Part shown: positions 54,698-61,833 of the stretch, piece after piece | Layout of the letters: every line of letters starts with the position of its first letter | Position numbering within the stretch: position 1 is the first letter of the stretch | Source: Winogradskyella sp. | GTDB taxonomy: Bacteria > Bacteroidota > Bacteroidia > Flavobacteriales > Flavobacteriaceae | Reading direction: 5' to 3' | NCBI GenBank assembly: GCA_013002225.1 | Contig: JABDKL010000115.1 | Location: forward strand, 1 to 64,000 | DNA: 64,000 bases | Translations under genes and position numbers: made by a program | Notes under the pieces: generated by a model | What the model saw: only the letters and a program-made list of their open reading frames with translations | Database searches by the model: none | What the model was told of the DNA's origin: nothing

Positions 54698-54919
54698 ATA
54701 CGAGTGCGCTGTGACGCTTTTGTCTTCTTCGTTATTGTCGTTATATTTTTTTAGTTGAAGCATCCAATATGTAAATGCCACAAACCCTATAATGGTGAAA
54801 ATCCAGGACATTATATTAGCAGCAGTCCAACTTTCTAATTCTAAGGCTCTCAATGCATCAAAAGGTGCAAATAAACCATCTACAAATAAATCTTGTATTC
54901 CGTAAAAGAAATCCTTCAT
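54692..54919 (-). CDS. Small membrane protein (DUF6341-like)
   Basis: A 75-residue protein with an N-terminal amphipathic stretch (FFYGIQDLFVDGLFAPFDAL) and one membrane segment (about residues 34-54), then a charged tail. I recall this pattern as a small Flavobacteriia-restricted family near upp and purD (DUF6341), but the name is from memory. The function is unknown. It is divergent from the DUF6427-like gene, with 40 bases between starts. Confidence 0.7.
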   Translation of the reverse strand: MKDFFYGIQDLFVDGLFAPFDALRALELESWTAANIMSWIFTIIGFVAFTYWMLQLKKYNDNNEEDKSVTAHSYL

Positions 54920-54959
54920 AACTTTTTAAATTTACAGAACAAAAATACAAAAAGAGTTA

Positions 54960-55877
54960 ATGATTACAAGCATTTTTAGTAAATCTAAACCCATCAACAT
55001 TATATTAGTTGTTGTTTTTCTTGTTTTACTATTTATTCTATCTGGTTATACCACGGTTTTTAATAATCTAGACGCCATTGCAGGAGGAGCTGCTAAACTT
55101 TTTATTACATTATTCTCTGTCTTTTTACTAGACTTTATTATTTCTAAAAACAGTTTGACCAAAAGAAACAGTTATGCTATTATGACCTTTGGCTTACTCT
55201 TTGGGCTGTTTCCAAATGCTTTAAAGTACTCAGACTTATTGCTGTCTAACCTATTTATCTTATTTGCCCTTAGAAGAATTATTAGCCTACATACGAGAGT
55301 AAGTCTTAAAAAGAAATTCTTTGATGCTGCATTCTGGATTGCAATGGCAACTCTTTTTTATTTTTGGGCCATCTTGTTTTTTGCCATTCTTATAGTGGCA
55401 TTAATTTATCATTCTCAAAATGATATTAAAAATACAATTATACCTTTTACCGGAATTGCAGCAGTCGCTATTCTTTTATTTTCCTACAATATTATTTTCT
55501 ACGACCAATATTTAAGAGCAACTAATTTTGATCTGAGTGCAAGTTTAGACTACACGCCTTATAATAGTGCAGAAAGCATAATAAAGCTTACCGCACTATT
55601 TGTAGCCTTTATATGGATTATAGTATATTATTTCAGAACTCTTGGTGATAAAAATAAAAAGTTAAGACCCTCCTATTTTTTAATTGCCTGGTCCGCTGTC
55701 ATTGCCATTTTAATTGCGATTATTGCACCAATAAAAAACGGAAGTGAATACTTATTCTTGTTTGCGCCGTTTTCAGTAATTATGGCTAATTATATCGAAA
55801 TAATTACAGAACGTTGGTTCAAGGAAATATTCGTTGCTATGTTTATAATAATACCAATTGTAAGTTTATTGCTGTAA
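54960..55877 (+). CDS. Polytopic membrane protein (DUF6427-like)
   Basis: A 305-residue inner-membrane protein with about nine hydrophobic segments and almost no soluble domain. The N-terminal part FSKSKPINIILVVVF and the central FALRRIISLHTRVSLKKKFFDAAFW match what I recall for DUF6427, a family found in Flavobacteriia. The function is unknown. Its 3' end overlaps upp by 12 bases, tail to tail. Confidence 0.72.
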   Translation: MITSIFSKSKPINIILVVVFLVLLFILSGYTTVFNNLDAIAGGAAKLFITLFSVFLLDFIISKNSLTKRNSYAIMTFGLLFGLFPNALKYSDLLLSNLFILFALRRIISLHTRVSLKKKFFDAAFWIAMATLFYFWAILFFAILIVALIYHSQNDIKNTIIPFTGIAAVAILLFSYNIIFYDQYLRATNFDLSASLDYTPYNSAESIIKLTALFVAFIWIIVYYFRTLGDKNKKLRPSYFLIAWSAVIAILIAIIAPIKNGSEYLFLFAPFSVIMANYIEIITERWFKEIFVAMFIIIPIVSLLL

Positions 55878-56525
55878 CTTAATACCAAATGCTAAATCGC
55901 CAGCATCACCCAGTCCAGGGATAATATAACCCTTATTATTTAATACTTTATCTACAGAGGCAATCCACAAATGGGTTTTACTATTAAAATTCTGAGCGAC
56001 GTAATCAATACCATCTTGTGCTCCTATTACACTTACAAGATGAATTTCTTTTGGAGTTCCAAAAGGCTTTAAGGCCTCAAATGTAGCAACCATAGATTGA
56101 CCTGTTGCTAACATAGGATCCGCAAGTATTAAAGTCTTATCTTCTAAGCTTGGACAGGCTAAATATTCTACAACGATTTCAAAACTTGCTGGATTTTGTT
56201 TATGTTGTCTGTATGCAGAAATAAATGCATTTTCAGCGGCATCAAAATAATTTAATAAGCCGTTGTGCAAGGGAACACCAGCTCTTAAGATTGAGCATAA
56301 CACTACGTCACTTTTTGGCAGTAGGGTTTCAGATTTACCTAAGGGAGTCGTTGTACTATGATTCATAAAATCTAAGGTTTTACTCAATTCATACCCCAAA
56401 ATTTCACCTATTCGTTCAATGTTTCTTCTAAAGCGCATACTATCTTTTTGAATGTCCTTATCTCTTATTTCAGAAATAAATGTATTGAGTATCGATGGTG
56501 TTTCAGACAGGTTATGAATTTGCAT
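55866..56525 (-). CDS. upp: Uracil phosphoribosyltransferase
   Basis: A 219-residue type I PRTase making UMP from uracil and PRPP in pyrimidine salvage. The PRPP loop reads LILADPMLATGQSM (about 130-143) and the uracil-binding end reads GYIIPGLGDAGDLAFG. Both motifs are intact. Its start lies 70 bases from the DUF4254 gene on the other strand, so a shared divergent regulatory region is likely. Confidence 0.95.
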   Translation of the reverse strand: MQIHNLSETPSILNTFISEIRDKDIQKDSMRFRRNIERIGEILGYELSKTLDFMNHSTTTPLGKSETLLPKSDVVLCSILRAGVPLHNGLLNYFDAAENAFISAYRQHKQNPASFEIVVEYLACPSLEDKTLILADPMLATGQSMVATFEALKPFGTPKEIHLVSVIGAQDGIDYVAQNFNSKTHLWIASVDKVLNNKGYIIPGLGDAGDLAFGIKLQQ

Positions 56526-56566
56526 AGAATGACTTTTAGTTAAGTGGCTAAGTTAATAATTCAGAC

Positions 56567-56574
56567 TATATTTG
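56567..56574 (+). promoter_or_regulatory. -7 box of the DUF4254 gene
   Basis: TATATTTG matches TAnnTTTG. It contains the TTG at 56572 that would extend the frame upstream, so the ATG at 56596 is the real start. Confidence 0.55.
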
Positions 56575-56595
56575 CATATTAAAATTAAAATCAAG

Positions 56596-57204
56596 ATGTT
56601 TTCAGATAAAGCAAATTCAATATTTCAAGACGCAATAAAGACTTACAAAATCTTAAATTCGGTAGATCAATCCTTTACTAATAAGTACAATAAGAACGAA
56701 GACTTGATCGCTCATTTATTATATAGAAAATGTTGGATTGACACTGTGCAATGGGCTTATGAGGATATTATTAGAGATCCAAATATAGATCCTGTGGCAG
56801 CATTAAAGTTAAAGCGAAAGATAGATGCTTCCAACCAAGACAGAACCGATACAGTAGAGTTTATAGATAGCTACTTTCTGGAAAAATATAAAGACGTTGA
56901 GGTAAAACCAAATGCTAAGATTAATTCTGAAAGTCCTGCTTGGGCTATTGATCGCCTTTCTATTTTGGCTTTGAAAATATACCACATGCACCTCGAAACT
57001 ATAAGAGAGGATGCTACAGAAATGCATAAGGCGGCTTGTATCGCAAAATTAAATGTTTTGTTAGAACAACGTAAAGACCTGAGCACTGCGATAGACGACC
57101 TTTTGAATGATATAGCTAACGGAGATAAGTACATGAAAGTTTACAAGCAAATGAAGATGTACAATGACGATGAGTTAAACCCGGTCTTAAGAGGACAAAA
57201 ATAA
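56596..57204 (+). CDS. DUF4254 domain-containing protein
   Basis: A 202-residue, mostly helical cytoplasmic protein. Features include LIAHLLYRKCWIDTVQWAYEDIIRDPNID near the N-terminus and AIDRLSILALKIYHM in the middle, the pattern of the DUF4254 family. The family is commonly found next to a GT9 heptosyltransferase-like gene, as here (43 bases downstream), and probably has a lipopolysaccharide-related role. The exact activity is unknown. Confidence 0.8.
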   Translation: MFSDKANSIFQDAIKTYKILNSVDQSFTNKYNKNEDLIAHLLYRKCWIDTVQWAYEDIIRDPNIDPVAALKLKRKIDASNQDRTDTVEFIDSYFLEKYKDVEVKPNAKINSESPAWAIDRLSILALKIYHMHLETIREDATEMHKAACIAKLNVLLEQRKDLSTAIDDLLNDIANGDKYMKVYKQMKMYNDDELNPVLRGQK

Positions 57205-57244
57205 AAATATCTAAGAAGACGAAAGTGTCTTCAAAAATGTTGAG

Positions 57245-58261
57245 GTGCCAAAACCCAAACACATATTAGTTATTAGGTTTTCCGCAATGGGCGACGTGGC
57301 TATGACAGTGCCAGTTTTAAGAGCGCTAACCACGCAAAATCCTGATTTAAGAATTACAGTAGTTACAAGAGCTTTCTTTGAGCCTTTTTTTGCGGATATT
57401 GATAATGTTGAGGTTTTTCCGGCAGATCTAAAAGGAAAACATAAAGGAGTTATCGGGCTTTTTAAACTGTCGAAGGAGCTTAGAGCATTAGGTTTTGATG
57501 CAGTTGCAGATTTACACAATGTGTTACGAAGTAAACTATTAAAACTGTTTTTTACAGGTAAAAGGGTTATTCAAATTGATAAAGGAAGGGCAGACAAAAA
57601 CGCCTTGATTTCAGGCAAGCTATTTCAACAATTAAATACCACACATCAGCGCTATGCCGATGTGTTCGAAAAACTTGGTTATCAGGTAAACTTATCTCAA
57701 CCAAAATTTCCTCATAAAGCGGGGTTGACTTCAAAATTAAAAACTTTTATTTCTAATGCTGACAATAAAATTATTGGCATTGCCCCATTTGCGGCACATA
57801 AAAGTAAAATGTACGCATTGGATAAAATGAAGGAGGTTATTTCTGAACTTTCAAAAGATTACAATGTCATTTTATTCGGAGGCGGAACTAATGAGGTCCA
57901 AATCTTAAATCAATTTGAAACTACATATGACAATGTTAGTTCAGCCGCTGGAAAACTAAATTTAGAAGAAGAGCTCGACCTGATTTCTAATTTGGATATC
58001 ATGTTATCTATGGATTCTGGTAATGCTCATTTGGCGGCCATGTTTGGAATAAAGGTGGTAACAATTTGGGGTGTGACACATCCTTATGCTGGATTTGCAC
58101 CCTTCAATCAACCAGAGGAGTTTGCGCTAACTGCGAATAGAGAGCAATACCCTTTGATACCGACTTCGGTTTACGGTAATCAATATCCTGAATCTTATGA
58201 AAATGCTGCTGGTAGTATTGCTATAGATGAGATCGTCACTAAAATTAAGTCAGTGATCTAA
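57245..58261 (+). CDS. Glycosyltransferase family 9 (heptosyltransferase-like)
   Basis: A 338-residue GT-B enzyme starting with GTG. The N-terminus HILVIRFSAMGDVAMTVPVLRAL is the GT9 signature, and MDSGNAHLAAMFG the C-terminal donor motif. It probably adds a heptose or another sugar to the lipopolysaccharide core at the cytoplasmic membrane face. No ATG start was found in frame near the motif. It is convergent with the downstream reductase with only 6 bases between. Confidence 0.9.
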   Translation: MPKPKHILVIRFSAMGDVAMTVPVLRALTTQNPDLRITVVTRAFFEPFFADIDNVEVFPADLKGKHKGVIGLFKLSKELRALGFDAVADLHNVLRSKLLKLFFTGKRVIQIDKGRADKNALISGKLFQQLNTTHQRYADVFEKLGYQVNLSQPKFPHKAGLTSKLKTFISNADNKIIGIAPFAAHKSKMYALDKMKEVISELSKDYNVILFGGGTNEVQILNQFETTYDNVSSAAGKLNLEEELDLISNLDIMLSMDSGNAHLAAMFGIKVVTIWGVTHPYAGFAPFNQPEEFALTANREQYPLIPTSVYGNQYPESYENAAGSIAIDEIVTKIKSVI

Positions 58262-58267
58262 TACCGA

Positions 58268-59326
58268 TTAAACATCATCATAATCCACGACGACATTAGC
58301 AGTCGTAGGATGGGCTTGACACGTTAATATTAAGCCTTCAGCAACCTCACTATCTGTTAATATATTGTTTTGACGCATTTTAGCTTGTCCATCTGTTAAT
58401 CTTGCGATGCAACTACTGCAAATACCACCTTGACAAGAATAAGGGGCGTCAATATTTTGATTGAGCGCTGCTTCCAAGATCGATTTATCTTGAGACATTT
58501 CAAATTCAAACTCCTCATCATCGACAAGAACTTTTATTTTTGAGTTTCCATCTGGTAAATCAGTATCAGCACTAGTTTCAGTTTCTACAGGTGCTGTGAA
58601 TAACTCAAATAAGATGTCTTTTTCTCTAATACTATTTTCTATTAAAACATCTTTAACTGTATAAATCATTTGCTCTGGGCCGCATAAATAGAACTTGTCA
58701 ATAGATACACCTTTATACTTATTTTTTACAATAAGATTTACCGTGCTTTTTTCTATCCGTCCAAATAAGGCGTCTTCCTCACGCGTTTGACTATATATAA
58801 AATGAACATGAAATCGGTTCTCATAGACCTTCTTAAGTTCTAATAGGTCTTCTATAAACATAGCGTCGGCTAAAGACTTGTTTCCATAAACTAAAATAAA
58901 ATTACTAAAAGGCTCATTTTCCAAAAGGGTCTTTGCAATACTTAAAACTGGTGTTATACCACTTCCTGCAGCAAAGGCAGCAATTGTTCTGGTGTTAGCC
59001 GTATTGGCCTCAAAAGTAAATCTACCATTTGGTTCTGCTACATCAATCGTGTCACCTACGCTTAACATATCATTGGCATATACCGAAAAAGTACCATCCT
59101 CAACAGCCTTTATGCCAACTGTTATCTCACCACTTTTTACAGATGAGCAAATAGAATAGTCTCTTCTCACCTCCTCTCCATCAATTTTAGTTTTAAGTGT
59201 AATATACTGGCCTGCTTTAAAGGTGAATTTCTCTTTTAAACTTTCAGGTATTGTAAAGGTTATAGCTACAGAATGATCTGTAACCTGTTTAATAGACTCT
59301 ACGCTAAGTGAATGAAATTGTGACAT
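58268..59326 (-). CDS. PaaE-like NAD(P)H-flavin/2Fe-2S reductase
   Basis: A 352-residue ferredoxin-reductase-type protein. An FAD domain with RRDYSICSS and the isoalloxazine-binding pattern AAGSGITPVLS is followed by an NAD-binding part (FYLCGPEQMIYTV) and a C-terminal plant-type 2Fe-2S domain with CQGGICSSC plus a further Cys in LILTCQAHP. It resembles PaaE, which feeds electrons to the phenylacetyl-CoA epoxidase, but no paaABCD genes are nearby. It may serve another oxygenase such as AlkB. The ATG at 59326 is chosen because a -7 box lies between it and the upstream TTG/ATG starts. Confidence 0.87.
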   Translation of the reverse strand: MSQFHSLSVESIKQVTDHSVAITFTIPESLKEKFTFKAGQYITLKTKIDGEEVRRDYSICSSVKSGEITVGIKAVEDGTFSVYANDMLSVGDTIDVAEPNGRFTFEANTANTRTIAAFAAGSGITPVLSIAKTLLENEPFSNFILVYGNKSLADAMFIEDLLELKKVYENRFHVHFIYSQTREEDALFGRIEKSTVNLIVKNKYKGVSIDKFYLCGPEQMIYTVKDVLIENSIREKDILFELFTAPVETETSADTDLPDGNSKIKVLVDDEEFEFEMSQDKSILEAALNQNIDAPYSCQGGICSSCIARLTDGQAKMRQNNILTDSEVAEGLILTCQAHPTTANVVVDYDDV

Positions 59327-59340
59327 TAAAATTTTTTTTG

Positions 59341-59348
59341 CAAAAGTA
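59341..59348 (-). promoter_or_regulatory. -7 box of the PaaE-like gene
   Basis: TACTTTTG on the minus strand matches TAnnTTTG. It ends 14 bases before the ATG at 59326 and excludes the longer frame starting at 59410. Confidence 0.5.
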
Positions 59349-59429
59349 AGGAAGCGCACTTTTAAAGTAAACTTTGTTTGTAACAAATTAACAATTATGT
59401 TTACTAACAATCAAACCAAATTAATTACC

Positions 59430-60908
59430 ATGATAAAGCATTTTATAAGTTTAGAGTGGAAACAATATTTTCGTTCATCCTACTGGCAAAAAAGTATCGC
59501 ACTTAATATCTTATTGGTATTTTTTGCACTTTACTTTGTAGTTATGTTTTTAGGTTTGGGATTTGGTCTTCTTTTTATTATAAAGAAAACCTTTCCAGAG
59601 CAAGATGCGTTCGTGGTTGCTAACGGATTTTTGTTCTATTGGATAGTGGTTGATTTGGCATTGCGCTTTTTTCTGCAAAAGCTTCCTGTAATGAGTGTAA
59701 AGCCCTTATTAACCTTACCTATAAAACGATTTACTGTTGTCAATTACGTATTGGGAAAATCTGCATTATCTTTTTTTAATTTTTTACCACTATTTGCTAT
59801 TATTCCTTTCAGTATTATGCTTATGGGCGATGGCTATGAAGCCTCATTAATTCTACCATGGATGTTCACCATGATTATTATTGTGCTTATCATTAATTTT
59901 TTGAACTTTATTATTGAAGCGTTTTCGGCAGAAAAAGAACTCTCATTTTTACCAATGATAGTATTCGTAGGTGCTCTAGTAGCTTTAGATTATTTCGAAG
60001 TTCTACCAATGACATCGCTTATTGGAGATGGGCTTATAAATATTGCTAATAATCCAATTTTTATCTTAATTCCTATCACAATATTATTATTGTGTTATGG
60101 CTATAATTATAAAATTTTAAAAGCCAAATTATTTTTAGACAGCTCTTTAAAATCTAAAGTAACAGAGGTCAAATCCGCAGATTTATCCTGGACAAATCGC
60201 TTTGGTGACATTGCTCCTTTTATGAAATTAGATTTGAAGTTGATTTGGAGAAATAAACGAACAAAATCTATGGCGATGCTTTTAGTGATAGGATTGCTTT
60301 ATGGTTTATTCTTTTATCCACAACCTATGTACAGGGACATGGAGTTCATGTTTGCCTTCATAGGTGTTTTTTCGACAGGTTTTTTCTTGATCAATTTTGG
60401 ACAATTTATACCAGCTTGGGATAGTGGTTATTACAAAATGTTAATGAGTCAGAATATTAAATACGAACAATATTTACGTTCAAAATTTATATTAATGATC
60501 ATGAGCGTGGTGATATTATTTATTCTGGGCATTCCTTACGTTTATTTTGGCTGGAAAATCCTAATCGCTCACTTTGCTGCTGCGATTTATAATGTTGGTG
60601 TTAATTCTCATGTCATTTTATATGGAGGTTCGTTCAACAGAAAGAAAATAGACCTAGATAAAAAAGCGGCTTTTAATTATCAAGGCACAGGCGCTGTACA
60701 ATGGCTTATTGGTATTCCTCTAATGATTATTCCCATGGCCCTATTTGGTGTCACCAATTGGCTTGTTGGTTTTGAGGCTGCAATAGCAATTCTATTAATA
60801 TTGGGTATTACAGGCATTGTACTCCATAAAAAATTAATAAAACTAATCACTCAAAAATATCTAGACTCAAAATATAAAATGATTGATGCTTTTAGTCAAG
60901 ACAACTAA
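59430..60908 (+). CDS. DUF5687 family ABC exporter permease
   Basis: A 492-residue membrane protein. The start ATG at 59430 fits the family beginning MIKHFISLEWKQYFRSS. About twelve hydrophobic segments are seen in two halves, separated by a loop near residues 250-285 with FMKLDLKLIWRNKRTKS. This is the DUF5687 layout, a Bacteroidota permease family. Its partner is the ATPase 16 bases downstream. The exported substrate is unknown. Confidence 0.83.
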   Translation: MIKHFISLEWKQYFRSSYWQKSIALNILLVFFALYFVVMFLGLGFGLLFIIKKTFPEQDAFVVANGFLFYWIVVDLALRFFLQKLPVMSVKPLLTLPIKRFTVVNYVLGKSALSFFNFLPLFAIIPFSIMLMGDGYEASLILPWMFTMIIIVLIINFLNFIIEAFSAEKELSFLPMIVFVGALVALDYFEVLPMTSLIGDGLINIANNPIFILIPITILLLCYGYNYKILKAKLFLDSSLKSKVTEVKSADLSWTNRFGDIAPFMKLDLKLIWRNKRTKSMAMLLVIGLLYGLFFYPQPMYRDMEFMFAFIGVFSTGFFLINFGQFIPAWDSGYYKMLMSQNIKYEQYLRSKFILMIMSVVILFILGIPYVYFGWKILIAHFAAAIYNVGVNSHVILYGGSFNRKKIDLDKKAAFNYQGTGAVQWLIGIPLMIIPMALFGVTNWLVGFEAAIAILLILGITGIVLHKKLIKLITQKYLDSKYKMIDAFSQDN

Positions 60909-60923
60909 ATAATTACGTAAACC

Positions 60924-61646
60924 ATGATTTATACAAAAGACCTATCAAAAGCCTATAATGGCGTAAATGTTCTTAATATTGAAGAATTGTCTATACCTAA
61001 AGGACAAAGCTTTGGCCTTGTTGGAAATAATGGTGCAGGAAAAACCACATATTTCAGTTTGTTGTTAGACTTAATTAAACCAACGACAGGTAATATTACC
61101 AATAATAACATAGTAGTGAATGAAAGCGAGGCATGGAAACCATTTACGTCCTCGTTTATAGATGAAAGTTTTTTAATTGGCTACTTAACACCTGAAGAAT
61201 ATTTCTATTTCATAGGCGATTTAAGAGGGCAAAATAAAGCAGATGTTGATACGCTGATCTCTAAATTTGAAGATTTTTTTAATGGCGAAATTATTGGTAA
61301 GAAAAAGTACCTTAGAGATCTAAGTAAGGGTAATCAGAAGAAAGCGGGAATTGTAGCGGCACTTATTGGTAATCCTGAGGTCATTATTTTAGACGAGCCG
61401 TTTGCCAACCTGGACCCAACGACACAGATTCGATTAAAACAAATACTTAAAGACCTGGCCGAAAAACAGGGCGTTACCGTGTTAATTTCTAGTCATGATT
61501 TAATGCATGTAACCGATGTCTGCGAACGCATAGTCGTTTTAGAAAAAGGGAATATGATCAAAGATTTAGAAACCAATCCTGCAACGTTAAAAGCACTTGA
61601 GACTCACTTTGCAAATGGCGCCTTTGCAACACAAGAAGAAGAATAA
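60924..61646 (+). CDS. ABC transporter ATP-binding protein
   Basis: A 240-residue ATPase with Walker A GLVGNNGAGKTTYF (about 31-44), signature LSKGNQKKAG, Walker B VIILDEPFANLDP and the switch region SSHDLMH. The signature has Lys in place of the usual Gly-Gly-Gln order, as is normal in CcmA-like exporters. Paired with the DUF5687 permease it forms an export or membrane-lipid transporter. A weak terminator follows. Confidence 0.9.
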   Translation: MIYTKDLSKAYNGVNVLNIEELSIPKGQSFGLVGNNGAGKTTYFSLLLDLIKPTTGNITNNNIVVNESEAWKPFTSSFIDESFLIGYLTPEEYFYFIGDLRGQNKADVDTLISKFEDFFNGEIIGKKKYLRDLSKGNQKKAGIVAALIGNPEVIILDEPFANLDPTTQIRLKQILKDLAEKQGVTVLISSHDLMHVTDVCERIVVLEKGNMIKDLETNPATLKALETHFANGAFATQEEE

Positions 61647-61671
61647 ATAAGTATCGCTCTACAGTTTATAG

Positions 61672-61700
61672 GCTCACAATTAAAATTTGGGAGCTTTTTT
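61672..61700 (+). terminator. Candidate terminator of the ABC operon
   Basis: GCTC (61672-61675) and GAGC (61691-61694), with partial pairing inside (CAA with TTG), are followed by six T. The stem is imperfect. Confidence 0.5.
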
Positions 61701-61833
61701 AGTGCCCCAAAAGCGCTTCAATGCCTTAAAAACATTCAAATACAACTTCTATTTCAAAAAGATGTTTATTTTTACCAGATAGCACACTAAAATCCCAATA
61801 GTTTAGTTATCTATTAATCAAATAGAATCAACG

